Shown piece by piece: positions 43,828 to 53,346 of a DNA stretch of 61,695 nucleotides (position 1 is its first letter; each line of letters starts with the position of its first letter). The notes beneath the pieces are model-generated. The model saw only the letters and a program-made list of their open reading frames with translations, made no database searches and had not been told where the DNA came from. The position numbers were made by a program, and so were the translations under genes. The stretch comes from Moraxella bovis. GTDB taxonomy: Bacteria > Pseudomonadota > Gammaproteobacteria > Pseudomonadales > Moraxellaceae. The stretch is from NCBI RefSeq assembly GCF_002014975.1, contig NZ_MUXV01000011.1, forward strand, positions 8,662 to 70,356, written 5' to 3'.

Positions 43828-44961
43828 ATGATACACACCGCCTTTACGCACGATGATTACCACGCCCAATTATCCGCCAAAATTGACCGCATTAGCACCC
43901 AATTCGCCCCGTTTAATCCGCCTGCCTTAGAAGTCTATGAATCACCGATAAGTCATTTTCGCCAGCGTGCCGAATTTAGAATTTGGCATACCGAGCGAGA
44001 CGGGGCGGACGATATGTTTTATGCGATGTTTGAGCGAGACGGTAAATCAAAAAAGGTGATTGAGATTACCGATTTTGCCATTGCCAGTCGTGCTATTAAC
44101 GAGCTGATGCCTGTTTTATTAAATGAATTAAAACAAAACAGCTTATTAAAAGATAAATTATTTCAAATTGATTTTTTAAATACCTTACATGGGCAAATGC
44201 TCGTTACGCTCATTTATCATAAAAAATTAGATGAAAACTGGCAAGCATTGGCAAATTCATTGGCGGATAAATTAAAAATTAAACTCATTGGGCGAAGTCG
44301 TGGGCAAAAATTGGTATTAGGTGATGATTTTGTCATTGAAAAAATGAGCGTGGATATAAAAGGGCAGTCCCAAGATTTTTATTATCAACAAATAGAAGGT
44401 GGATTTAGTCAGCCTAATGCTCATGTGTGCCGTCATATGCTAAACTTTGCCTGTGATGTGGCGGATAATATTAGCCAACATAATAAAAAAGATTTGTTAG
44501 AACTATATTGTGGTAATGGTAATTTTACCTTGCCGTTATCTAAATATTTTAATCAAGTTCTGGCAACCGAAATGGCAAAATCATCGGTCAATTCTGCCAA
44601 ATGGGCGATTGATTATAATAAAATCGCCAATATCGCCATTGCTCGCTTATCCGCCCAAGAATTTAGCCAAGCTCATAATGGCGAGCGTGAATTTAGAAGA
44701 CTTGCCGAGAGTGATATTGATATTAAATCTTATGACTTTAATACCGTCTTTGTCGACCCGCCACGAGCAGGGATTGATGATGAAACCTTAAAGATTTTGG
44801 CAAATTTTGACAATATCATTTATGTTTCATGCAATCCTGATACTTTATTTGAAAACTTGAAATTTTTAAATCATACCCACGAAATAAAACGCTTTGCCTT
44901 ATTTGACCAATTTCCCTATACGCACCATATAGAAAGTGGGGTGTGGCTTAGTAAAAAATAA
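43828..44961 (+). CDS. trmA: tRNA (uracil-5-)-methyltransferase
   Basis: TrmA makes 5-methyluridine at position 54 of tRNA T-loops using SAM. From the ATG at 43828, the first 15 residues ([15 protein letters not shown]) align without gaps to the E. coli start, giving 377 residues; upstream ATGs at 43798 and 43771 are in frame but unneeded. Motifs: [35 protein letters not shown] (SAM site), VDPPRAGID and the catalytic Cys335 in [12 protein letters not shown]. The C-terminus [15 protein letters not shown] is typical. Confidence 0.95.
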   Translation: MIHTAFTHDDYHAQLSAKIDRISTQFAPFNPPALEVYESPISHFRQRAEFRIWHTERDGADDMFYAMFERDGKSKKVIEITDFAIASRAINELMPVLLNELKQNSLLKDKLFQIDFLNTLHGQMLVTLIYHKKLDENWQALANSLADKLKIKLIGRSRGQKLVLGDDFVIEKMSVDIKGQSQDFYYQQIEGGFSQPNAHVCRHMLNFACDVADNISQHNKKDLLELYCGNGNFTLPLSKYFNQVLATEMAKSSVNSAKWAIDYNKIANIAIARLSAQEFSQAHNGEREFRRLAESDIDIKSYDFNTVFVDPPRAGIDDETLKILANFDNIIYVSCNPDTLFENLKFLNHTHEIKRFALFDQFPYTHHIESGVWLSKK

Positions 44962-44975
44962 AACTCAAAAAGTAT

Positions 44976-45004
44976 AAAAGCGGATAAATATTTTATCCGC
45001 TTTT
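44976..45004. terminator. Terminator between trmA and the R-M gene
   Basis: A 13-bp perfect stem (AAAAGCGGATAAA with its complement) with a 3-base loop and T-runs on both sides serves two convergent genes. Confidence 0.85.
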
Positions 45005-45011
45005 TATTGTA

Positions 45012-48000
45012 TTACTCAATCACAAGACTGGGCAAATTATTCACGATATTCATACTCTCAATACTTACCGTTATGACACGAAGTAATAACTCTAAGGGAT
45101 AATGAGCATTATTCATCGTCTCTATTGCCCAATCATTGGCATTATTGGTGATACCACTGGCTTTATCGGTTTTAATGGACTGGCGTTCCATTACCCATTC
45201 TACCCCTGATTTGCCATTGACGATATAATCATAGGCTTGTAATGGGATATTGCTTACAGTATAATTATCATTATAAATAATTACCGTTTTATCATCTTCA
45301 TTTTTGCCTGTTTGTGGATTTTTACGCTTGGCAAATTTCATTTTGGTTACATAAAAATCATCGTCATCACCGCCAGTTATTTTGTCATTATCAATACCAA
45401 TACCGCCTTGTAATTTCACATTATCATACATCATCACGCTTTCATAATTCAAATGCAAATTCGCCAATGCTCGCCCTGCTTTTTCAAATGCCAAAAAGTC
45501 ATCTAGCGATTTGACTCGTGGAATGCGTGGCAACTGCTTGGATAAATTATCGGCATAGCGTTCACGGTAATCGGTGCTATGGAGTAATCCATAAATATAA
45601 TAAAAGATGCATTCTTTACTAATTTCTGCACCATTATAAAATTCTTTAAAATGAGCTAAGGCTTCATCACTAATGGCGGATTTTTGGGTATAATCGCCAT
45701 TGTTGTTGGGTTCGTAAATATGCAATGGGAAGCATTTTGTATCGCCAATTAAGTGATAATCTGGGATTGTATTTGTTATGATAGTAGAAAAATCTTTCTT
45801 GTTGGCTAACGATAAACATATTACTAAATTTTCGCACTCCGCTTTTGGATAAATTTTGTTATTTAAGGTTCTTTCAATCCAAAACTTATCAAAATAAACA
45901 TTTTGGTAAAAAAATGGTCTATACAAGGCTTTTCTTAAAACACTTATATTAAATTTTGAATTTAAATGTCTTTGAATGAATTTTTTGGTGTTATCACTCC
46001 AACTAATTCTTTTTTCGTCTAAATTTAAAGTGTAATCACCGTTACTTGATACATGTTTTTCTAATTCTGAATTGTAAAAACTAATACACAACTTCATTTG
46101 ATTTAATAGGTTTGTTTTTGAGCTATTATAAACCCATTTATCACGACTTGTTGCAATACCATTAGAATAATCTAAAAATATATTCAATTTACCGTTTTCA
46201 TACATTGAAATATATTTATCAAAATCGGTATTGCGATGATTTATCCAGTCATTAAATTCATCTGGAATAATTGTTTTCCAGTGTTTAATCCCATCAATGG
46301 ATTTAAATTCATTGATTATTGATAATTTTTCATCACGACTTAAATAATCGCCAATATCATAAAAATAAATATTACCATTTTTTGATGATTTTTTATTTTT
46401 TACCAAAACTGATATGGCGACAGGTTCTTTAATTGACCCTTTATCTTTATCATTATTACCAAATACATTATCTTTTTCTTTTCTTCTGAGTTCACCAGAA
46501 GTGTTGGCATTACCCCGTAAATGAAAAACATATAGACTGCTAAACTCATCGGATAGGCATTTTCTTAGTCCGCTATGTGCTTTACTATCAATAAATCCAG
46601 CACTTGTAACAAATCCAATAACACCATTATTTCCAATTCTATCACTTGCCCAACGAATTGCTCTAACATAACTATTATACAAAGACTTTTTTAGGGTAGT
46701 ATTTGAATATTTTGCATAGCTATTCTCAATACGACTATCTAATACTGGATATTTCATATTTTCAATACTATCATTGGCACTTTTTTTACCAACAGAATAA
46801 GGTGGATTGCCCATAATCACAGTAATGTCCAATTCTTTTTGGCGTTTTTGGCGTTCGCTGTTGTCGCTTAATGTAATTAAGTCATTTTCATACATCGCAA
46901 AAGTATCTGCCAAACAAATGCCTGTAAAGGGTTTATAGTCATCAATAATGCCCAATTTATCAACCATTATACTATGATACACGCTTTCAATATTGATAGT
47001 AGCGATATAATAAGCCAATAATAGCATTTCATTGGCGTGGATTTGGCTGTATTTTATGGGTAGATTTTTGTTATCAATAATACCGCTTTGTAGCAGTCGT
47101 GTAATAAAAGTCCCTGTGCCTGTAAATGGGTCAATGATTTGTACGCCATCATCACTAAGACTTGCCTTAAACTCGGTTTTTAAAATATGTTCAATAGAAT
47201 GAATAATAAAATCTACCACTTCTATCGGTGTATAGACAATACCCATTTTTTCGGACAATTTTGGAAAGGCTTTATTAAAGAAATTATCATACAATTCTTT
47301 GATAATCTTTTGGCGATGAGTAGGTTCTTTAATACCGCTGACACGAATGGCGATGGCGTGATAAAACTCATTTAATTCTTTGGTTTCTTTATCAGAAATG
47401 TTGGTTAATGCTAGGGCATTGATGACTTTATCCAATGCCACAGACATTGGATTTTTTTTGGTAAATTCTGGGTCATCAAATAATGCATCAAAAATTGGCT
47501 TGGTAATCAAATGTTGTGATAACATTTCAATCGCATCGTTATCGGTGGTTGCTGTATTTAAATCGTTGCGAAGCTGACCTGCAAATTGATTAAATGCTTG
47601 GATTTGAGCGGTATTTTCTTTATTTTCTAATATCGCTTTAATACGGTCTGTATGAGTATTTGCAATTTTGGCAATATTCTCTGCCCATTCTTGCCAATTT
47701 TTACGATTGCCACATTTTTTGACGATTTTGGCGATTAACGCTCGCTCAATATCGGTGATATTAAAATCCAATTCGCCTTGTACTGCTGGCTTATTCTCTT
47801 TTTGACCAATGGTGGATTTGCCACGAGTGGTTTTTTTATTGCTTGTGGATTTTTTGCTAATATTATTGGTAACATCAATAATTTCAATTTTATCTTTACT
47901 TGCTCCAAATTCTAATTTATTGAGTATGGCATCAAATCTATCATCGTGTGAACGCAAGGCATTTAGTACCTGCCAAACCACTTTGTAATTTTCGTTGTTG

Positions 48001-49955
48001 TCAAGGGCTTCGTGCGGTTCTACGCCAGCTGGAATAACGATTGGCAAAATCACATAACCCCGCTTTTTGTTGGGGGCTTTTCGCATTACTCGTCCTACCG
48101 ATTGCACCACATCAATTTGTGAATTACGAGCGGACAAAAATAAAACAGCGTCCAATGCAGGCACATCAACGCCTTCGGATAGACAACGAACATTAGAAAG
48201 TATTCGGCAAGTATTATCTGGGGTATTTTCTTTTAGCCAGTTGATTTTATTTACCTTTTGGCTGGCGTTCATTGAGCCATCTATATGGTTGGCTTCACAG
48301 TTTAATTGCAATGATGGGTTTAATGTTATTTCATCTGTTTTATGTTTTTCTTTTAGTAGTTTGATTTCTTGGGCTTGATAAGCACTTACCACTTCATTAA
48401 ACATACCACTAATGGTTTTTGAACTGACTTTATGTTTGCCTGTATATTTGTCAATCACTTGACAAAAGGCAACCGCTCGTTTCATTGGGTTATAATCATC
48501 GGCTAATTCTGTTTCTACACCATATTTTGATAAAGCTTTCCAACAGCCGATGATTTTGGCAACATCATCAACTTTATATTCGTTTTTATCATCATTTAAT
48601 AATTTTTCTAATCGGCGGTTAATATGACTTTCGGATATGGCTAATACCAAAACTTTATAATCCACCAACAAATCTTGATTGACTGCACTGCTAAAACTGA
48701 TGGTATGAAAAATTTTGCCATAATATTCTTCATTATCCATAGAATAAACAGCTTCTACGCCTTCAACATTTTTGGCTTTATCGCTATATATTCTTGGGGT
48801 GGCGGTCATATACAGGCGTTTTTGTGCTTTAATAAAATCATTATGATGAATTTTAACAAAATGGCTTTCGTCATTATTTTCAAAAGTTGCCCCTGTGGTG
48901 CGATGGGCTTCATCACAAATAATCAAATCAAATTCTTTTAAGCCTAATTGTTGGGCTTGATGAATAACTTCAATGGAATGATAGGTACTAAAAATAACCG
49001 TCATTACTGTATCATTGTCTTTGCGGTTGTTTAATTTTTCGGCTAATTTTTGGGCGTTGGTGGTGGCAGGGTATTGTAGTTCGTGTAATTGGGTTTGTAA
49101 CACATCATCGCTTTTTTGTTTGCCAACATCGTTATCTGAACAGACGGCAAAGGCGTGAATGGGAATATTGCTTTGTTGTGTCCATTCGCTCAAAGATTGG
49201 GATAATAAGGATAGGCTTGGCACACAAAAAAGCACCAATTTGCCAGCCCCAGCCAGATTTTCGGCGATTTTTAGAGAAGTAAAAGTTTTGCCTGTGCCAC
49301 ACGCCATAATGAGCTTGCCACGATTGGCATTAAGAAAACCTTTGGTAACATCAGCTAGGGCTTGTTGTTGGTGGGGGCGTAGCGATTTTTTGGCGTGGAG
49401 AATGGGCGTGCGGTTGGGGGTGTATTTTGCCCAGTCAATGACGCTGTTTTCAAGGTCAGAACGGTTAATGATATTTACGGGAATGCTTTGGTTTTCAAGG
49501 GATTTTTCGGCATTGTCTGACCAATGGTCAGTGGTGGTAATAATCAGACGATAAGAAAAATCATTTTTGCCAGAAGCGGTAAAAAAGCTGTCAATGTCGG
49601 ATTTGGCAATGCGATAATCAGCTGAATAATTTTTGCATTGAATGGCGGTTAATGTGCTGTCCTTGCCAATGGCGACAAGGTCTATGCCTGTATCAGTTTT
49701 GGGGAAATCGGGTTTGTGCTGGCTTACCCATTCGGTAAAGGGAAGTACGGTATCATAAAGGATTTTGTAATGATTTTCGGTGCTAAGATAATCAATGCAC
49801 AAGCGTTCAAAATAAGTGCCTTTTTCACGCTGAGTGTGAGAAAGTGCTTGATATTGCTCTAAAATGTCCGATAATGTTTTGGTTGGTTGGTTGGTTGGTT
49901 GGTTGGTTGGTTGGTTGGTTGGTTGGTCATTTTGCAGTCCTACTGTATATATCAA
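45012..49955 (-). CDS. Single-chain restriction-modification enzyme (type ISP-like), phase-variable
   Basis: This 1647-codon protein joins all R-M activities. An N-terminal Mrr/PD-(D/E)xK nuclease (about 45-120) has TGIDLVA (Asp92) and AIQCKNY (Gln106-x-Lys108). An SF2 translocase follows with Walker A ACGTGKT (about 218-224), DEAH (348-351) and the QSVGRVMRKAP helicase motif. Then comes a gamma-type N6-adenine methylase with DPFTGTGTF (942-950) and NPPY (1050-1053), and a C-terminal target-recognition part. The order matches LlaGI/LlaBIII-type enzymes. Twelve TTGG repeats (49879-49926) lie at the 5' end. The open frame needs a TTG start at 49955 (GGAG 8 bases before). The ATG at 49930 with AGGA stops after 23 codons at this repeat number. 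Expression is therefore likely switched by slippage. Confidence 0.93.
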   Translation of the reverse strand: MIYTVGLQNDQPTNQPTNQPTNQPTKTLSDILEQYQALSHTQREKGTYFERLCIDYLSTENHYKILYDTVLPFTEWVSQHKPDFPKTDTGIDLVAIGKDSTLTAIQCKNYSADYRIAKSDIDSFFTASGKNDFSYRLIITTTDHWSDNAEKSLENQSIPVNIINRSDLENSVIDWAKYTPNRTPILHAKKSLRPHQQQALADVTKGFLNANRGKLIMACGTGKTFTSLKIAENLAGAGKLVLFCVPSLSLLSQSLSEWTQQSNIPIHAFAVCSDNDVGKQKSDDVLQTQLHELQYPATTNAQKLAEKLNNRKDNDTVMTVIFSTYHSIEVIHQAQQLGLKEFDLIICDEAHRTTGATFENNDESHFVKIHHNDFIKAQKRLYMTATPRIYSDKAKNVEGVEAVYSMDNEEYYGKIFHTISFSSAVNQDLLVDYKVLVLAISESHINRRLEKLLNDDKNEYKVDDVAKIIGCWKALSKYGVETELADDYNPMKRAVAFCQVIDKYTGKHKVSSKTISGMFNEVVSAYQAQEIKLLKEKHKTDEITLNPSLQLNCEANHIDGSMNASQKVNKINWLKENTPDNTCRILSNVRCLSEGVDVPALDAVLFLSARNSQIDVVQSVGRVMRKAPNKKRGYVILPIVIPAGVEPHEALDNNENYKVVWQVLNALRSHDDRFDAILNKLEFGASKDKIEIIDVTNNISKKSTSNKKTTRGKSTIGQKENKPAVQGELDFNITDIERALIAKIVKKCGNRKNWQEWAENIAKIANTHTDRIKAILENKENTAQIQAFNQFAGQLRNDLNTATTDNDAIEMLSQHLITKPIFDALFDDPEFTKKNPMSVALDKVINALALTNISDKETKELNEFYHAIAIRVSGIKEPTHRQKIIKELYDNFFNKAFPKLSEKMGIVYTPIEVVDFIIHSIEHILKTEFKASLSDDGVQIIDPFTGTGTFITRLLQSGIIDNKNLPIKYSQIHANEMLLLAYYIATINIESVYHSIMVDKLGIIDDYKPFTGICLADTFAMYENDLITLSDNSERQKRQKELDITVIMGNPPYSVGKKSANDSIENMKYPVLDSRIENSYAKYSNTTLKKSLYNSYVRAIRWASDRIGNNGVIGFVTSAGFIDSKAHSGLRKCLSDEFSSLYVFHLRGNANTSGELRRKEKDNVFGNNDKDKGSIKEPVAISVLVKNKKSSKNGNIYFYDIGDYLSRDEKLSIINEFKSIDGIKHWKTIIPDEFNDWINHRNTDFDKYISMYENGKLNIFLDYSNGIATSRDKWVYNSSKTNLLNQMKLCISFYNSELEKHVSSNGDYTLNLDEKRISWSDNTKKFIQRHLNSKFNISVLRKALYRPFFYQNVYFDKFWIERTLNNKIYPKAECENLVICLSLANKKDFSTIITNTIPDYHLIGDTKCFPLHIYEPNNNGDYTQKSAISDEALAHFKEFYNGAEISKECIFYYIYGLLHSTDYRERYADNLSKQLPRIPRVKSLDDFLAFEKAGRALANLHLNYESVMMYDNVKLQGGIGIDNDKITGGDDDDFYVTKMKFAKRKNPQTGKNEDDKTVIIYNDNYTVSNIPLQAYDYIVNGKSGVEWVMERQSIKTDKASGITNNANDWAIETMNNAHYPLELLLRVITVSIESMNIVNNLPSLVIE
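49879..49926 (-). repeat. Tetranucleotide tract, 12 x TTGG
   Basis: Twelve perfect TTGG units (CCAA on the coding strand) encode QPTN repeats. Since 4 is not a multiple of 3, gain or loss of units shifts the reading frame of the R-M gene. From the ATG at 49930, counts of 10 or 13 would be in frame; 12 is in frame only from the TTG at 49955. Confidence 0.95.
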
Positions 49956-50105
49956 GAAAATTTCTCCATTTTAACAGATTTTTAGTGATAAAAGAAAGGG
50001 GGGTTGCGATTGATAAAATTGCCAATAAATTGGTAAAACTTAATGCAAAAATTTTAAAAATATGGCAAAATAGCCTGTTTTATTTAAAAGAATTAAATCA
50101 TCATC

Positions 50106-51185
50106 ATGAAAGAATCCCTACGCCACCGCCTAGACCAAATGGCGGACAGATTTGAAGAAGTTACCGCCCTGTTGTCCGACCCTGACACCATTTCTGACAG
50201 CAAAAAATTCCGTGCTTTGTCGGTGGAACATAGCGATTTGTCCGAGCTTGTGGATGCTTGGGGGAAGTTTTGCCAAGCCGAAGAAGATTTGGCGACCGCA
50301 AACGAAATGCTTGCCGACCCTGACATGAAAGAGCTGGCACAAGATGAGATTGAAACGGCAAAATCCAAAATTGACGAACTGACCGAAACCCTAAATGTCG
50401 CAATGCTCCCCAAAGACCCCAACGACAAGGCAACGGCATTTTTGGAAATTCGGGCAGGAACGGGGGGCGATGAAGCGGCGATTTTTTCGGGCGATTTGTT
50501 TCGCATGTACCAAAAATACGCCCAGTCGCAGGGCTGGCAGGTGGAAGTATTGTCCGCCAATGAGGGCGAACACGGTGGTTATAAAGAAATCATCAGCCGT
50601 GTCTCGGGCGTGGGCGTGTATGGACGACTCAAATTTGAAAGCGGGGCTCATCGGGTGCAACGTGTGCCAGCCACCGAAAGCCAAGGGCGGGTGCATACGT
50701 CCGCTTGCACGGTGGCGGTAATGCCAGAAGTTGAGATTGACGACACGGTTGAGATTAACCCTGCCGACCTGCGGATTGACACTTATCGTTCAAGTGGGGC
50801 GGGCGGTCAGCACGTCAATACCACCGATTCTGCGGTGCGAATCACGCATATTCCCACAGGCGTGGTTGCCGAGTGCCAACAAGAACGCTCTCAGCACGCC
50901 AACAAAGACAAGGCGATGAAAATGCTGGTTGCCAAAATTCAACAAGCCAAAGTCCAAGCCCAAATTGACCAAACCAGCGATATGAGACGAATCCTTGTCG
51001 GCTCTGGCGACCGCTCCGAACGCATTCGTACCTATAATTTTCCACAAGGGCGAATGACCGACCATAGAATTAACTTGACCCTTTATAAATTAGATGCAAT
51101 TATGGAAGGAGATTTAGGCGAATTATTGGATAGCTTATTAAGAGAGCATCAGGTAGATTTGATGGCGAGTATTGGTGGGGAATGA
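50106..51185 (+). CDS. prfA: Peptide chain release factor 1
   Basis: RF1 recognises UAA and UAG stop codons and triggers peptide release. It has 359 residues. The GGQ loop is [20 protein letters not shown], and the codon-recognition P-x-T region is in [18 protein letters not shown]. The N-terminal coiled domain and the C-terminus [18 protein letters not shown] fit. In many relatives prmC follows, but here small membrane proteins follow. It is divergent from the R-M gene; the 150 bases between must carry both promoters. Confidence 0.97.
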   Translation: MKESLRHRLDQMADRFEEVTALLSDPDTISDSKKFRALSVEHSDLSELVDAWGKFCQAEEDLATANEMLADPDMKELAQDEIETAKSKIDELTETLNVAMLPKDPNDKATAFLEIRAGTGGDEAAIFSGDLFRMYQKYAQSQGWQVEVLSANEGEHGGYKEIISRVSGVGVYGRLKFESGAHRVQRVPATESQGRVHTSACTVAVMPEVEIDDTVEINPADLRIDTYRSSGAGGQHVNTTDSAVRITHIPTGVVAECQQERSQHANKDKAMKMLVAKIQQAKVQAQIDQTSDMRRILVGSGDRSERIRTYNFPQGRMTDHRINLTLYKLDAIMEGDLGELLDSLLREHQVDLMASIGGE

Positions 51186-51310
51186 TGAAAAAATGGGAAA
51201 GTACTTTTAATAACAATCATTTAAGACTAATGCGAGTACATATTGGTTTAATGATTTTTTATTTTATATTTTTTTGGATTGGTTGCTTATTTTTTAAGTG
51301 TAGTTCCTAA
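51185..51310 (+). CDS. Small membrane protein, 41 residues
   Basis: This short ORF is coupled to prfA (its ATGATG overlaps the prfA TGA). The peptide begins [20 protein letters not shown] and then has one hydrophobic segment rich in Phe and Ile ending CLFFKCSS. Its stop overlaps the next start (TAATG). The unbroken chain of overlaps with neighbours supports a real gene. Function is unknown. Confidence 0.5.
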   Translation: MKKWESTFNNNHLRLMRVHIGLMIFYFIFFWIGCLFFKCSS

Positions 51311-51546
51311 TGAAAATTCAGAACCTGTTGGTTTTTTTAAAAAATTTGATGTTAATAATGGTTGGATATAGCCCTTTGTTTGTTTTGCATTTATTGCTTG
51401 CTATTGGTGCAAAGAAAAAATTGGAACTGTCTCGCAAGATTTCAGAGATTGTTTTTGCGATTATGGTATTGGCATTTTCGATAGGCACAATACTGTCTTT
51501 ATTATATTTTTTACCAAGAACAATTTGGAAAAGTAAAGAGAGTTAA
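51310..51546 (+). CDS. Small two-helix membrane protein
   Basis: This 78-residue protein has two hydrophobic segments (LMLIMVGYSPLFVLHLLLAI and IVFAIMVLAFSIGTILSLLY) with a basic loop between. It overlaps its neighbours on both sides by a single base (TAATG). The family is not recognised. Confidence 0.6.
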   Translation: MKIQNLLVFLKNLMLIMVGYSPLFVLHLLLAIGAKKKLELSRKISEIVFAIMVLAFSIGTILSLLYFLPRTIWKSKES

Positions 51547-51785
51547 TGAAAATAAAAGGCTTTATTCCTGCCAAATTTACCCCATTTGTCTTTGCTTTTT
51601 ATATGTCGGGTATTATGGCGTTTTTAATGTCGCTCGTGCTTGTGGCGTTTAATACAGGCTTTGGCGGTAATTATATGGTGCGAGTGTTTGGGGCGTATGT
51701 GATTTCTTTTCCCATTGTCTTTTGTTGTGTTACGGTGGTGCGTCCATTGGTGATGAAGCTTGTGGACTTGACAATTAAAAAATAG
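51546..51785 (+). CDS. DUF2798-like membrane protein
   Basis: This 79-residue protein has two membrane segments. The pattern KFTPFVFAFYMSGIMAFLMS followed by VRVFGAYVISFPIVFCCVTV and RPLVMKLVD matches the layout of DUF2798 proteins (a short two-helix family of unknown role). It is translated in a chain with the preceding small gene. Confidence 0.7.
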   Translation: MKIKGFIPAKFTPFVFAFYMSGIMAFLMSLVLVAFNTGFGGNYMVRVFGAYVISFPIVFCCVTVVRPLVMKLVDLTIKK

Positions 51786-51838
51786 CATTTTTTTAATTGA
51801 AAATTTTTGTTAAATTAAGACAATGTTGGTAATAAAAA

Positions 51839-52294
51839 ATGAATAAATTTTTAATCACAATCACAAGTATTTTGGCATTAACCGCTTGCACGCCCAATAC
51901 CATCAATGGGAAAAAAGTGGATAATACGCCAAACATTCAAAAACCCCAAGAAATAAATAAACCAAACCAAACTTTAACTGCCAAAGACATCAAACACCCA
52001 CAAGGCAAAACCGCAACCTCTAGCGAGATTGCCGAATGCCAAAGACAAGGTGGAACAATCAGCAAGCAAGGCTTAATGGCGCACGATTTTTGTGTGGTGG
52101 AATTTGCCGATAAAGGCAAAGTGTGTACGGACGGTAGCGATTGTCAAGCAGGGCGATGTATTGCTGAAAATGTTGCTGATGATAAAGATATTGGTGGTTC
52201 AATTAAGGGTGTATGCCCAAGTAATAATGTACCATTTGGTTGTTATGGTACGGTCAATAAGGGTAAATTTGGTGGATTTTTGTGTGTGGATTAA
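51839..52294 (+). CDS. Cys-rich lipoprotein
   Basis: This 151-residue predicted lipoprotein has the lipobox LTAC (Cys near residue 17), followed by a Lys/Asn/Pro/Gln-rich linker and a compact C-terminal part with eight Cys (AECQRQGG, DFCVVEF, KVCTDGSDCQAGRC, GVCPS, FGCYGT, FLCVD). Disulfide bonds are likely, so it should face the periplasm or outside. The family is not recognised with confidence. Confidence 0.7.
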   Translation: MNKFLITITSILALTACTPNTINGKKVDNTPNIQKPQEINKPNQTLTAKDIKHPQGKTATSSEIAECQRQGGTISKQGLMAHDFCVVEFADKGKVCTDGSDCQAGRCIAENVADDKDIGGSIKGVCPSNNVPFGCYGTVNKGKFGGFLCVD

Positions 52295-52470
52295 AAAATG
52301 AGCCAAACAAACGCAAGGGTGGATTTTTAGTTGGTGCAGATAATACTTCCGCTCCCAATGATTTTGATAGAATGTTTGAAGATGAAATTGCCGAAATGTT
52401 CTATGATGAAGATATTGAAACACTCAATAAAATATGGGCAGAATTAGCAAAAAATCAATCAAGCTCGTAA
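52282..52470 (+). CDS. Possible small acidic protein
   Basis: A 62-codon frame from GTG overlaps the lipoprotein gene end; it lacks an RBS. The C-terminal half (MFEDEIAEMFYDEDIETLNK then IWAELAKNQSSS) looks like a genuine helical protein and could start at the ATG at 52372. It precedes the PLD-like gene by 39 bases. It may be a real small gene or a remnant. Confidence 0.3.
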   Translation: MCGLKNEPNKRKGGFLVGADNTSAPNDFDRMFEDEIAEMFYDEDIETLNKIWAELAKNQSSS

Positions 52471-52509
52471 GGTGTGTATTGCTCACCGTTATAAAAAGAG
52501 GAATAATTT

Positions 52510-53274
52510 ATGGCAAAATTTTTAAATACCAGTGGTACAACTTACCATTTGGAAGAATTGATTAAAAAGGCAACCGACAGACTTGTTTTAATCAGTCCTT
52601 ATTTGCAATTTAATGAACGCATTAAGGAATTGCTAGAAGATAAAAACCGCCTTAAAATTGACATTCGCATTGTGTATGGCAAAAGTGAATTATCGCCACA
52701 AGAAATCAATTGGCTAAAAGATTTAACTTTTGTGCGTACCAGCTTTTGCAAAAATTTGCACGCCAAATGCTATTTAAATGAACACGAGTGTATTATTACC
52801 AGTCTAAATTTATATGAATTTAGCCAAGTCAATAATAATGAAATGGGCGTGCTTATCAATAAAAATGATGACGGTCAGTTATATGCCGATACTTATGACG
52901 AAGTACAGCGCATCATTAGAATTAGCGAAGAAGTGAGATTGTCAGCAGATACTGAAAAATCTACCACTTATCAAGAAAAACCAAAAACAGAAAGTCATTC
53001 CAAACCAAAAAATTACGATAAAATCACCACCGCCAAACTTGCTGAGAAATTTGGCATTGATAGCAATGAATTTACCAAACTACTTGCTGAAAATGGTTAT
53101 ATTGAATTAAAGGGTAAAAACACCTTTTTAACCGATAAAGGTCGTGAAGTCGGTGGAGAAGTTAAAAAAGGTCAATATGGATATGTTATTGTTTGGTCGG
53201 TGGATTTAGAAATTTTTTTTGATGATGAAAAAACAAGTTTTGCTGATAAGCTAAAAAGTTTATTTAAAATTTAA
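52510..53274 (+). CDS. PLD-like domain protein with C-terminal winged helix
   Basis: This 254-residue protein has an N-terminal phospholipase D-like fold: ATDRLVLISPYLQFNERIKE and the single HKD-like motif NLHAKCYLNEHECIITSLNL, followed by NEMGVLI. Proteins with one such motif act as dimers and often are nucleases. After a charged linker (about 150-170), the C-terminal part TTAKLAEKFGIDSNEFTKLL then FLTDKGREVG is a winged-helix-type module. A nuclease or DNA-repair/defence role is possible but not shown. It stands alone between the lipoprotein and lysS. Confidence 0.7.
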   Translation: MAKFLNTSGTTYHLEELIKKATDRLVLISPYLQFNERIKELLEDKNRLKIDIRIVYGKSELSPQEINWLKDLTFVRTSFCKNLHAKCYLNEHECIITSLNLYEFSQVNNNEMGVLINKNDDGQLYADTYDEVQRIIRISEEVRLSADTEKSTTYQEKPKTESHSKPKNYDKITTAKLAEKFGIDSNEFTKLLAENGYIELKGKNTFLTDKGREVGGEVKKGQYGYVIVWSVDLEIFFDDEKTSFADKLKSLFKI

Positions 53275-53346
53275 TCGTACGGTGCATATTATGCATCATA
53301 CTTCTTTTTAAACAATTTAATTTGAAAATTTATTAAGGTCTTAATT

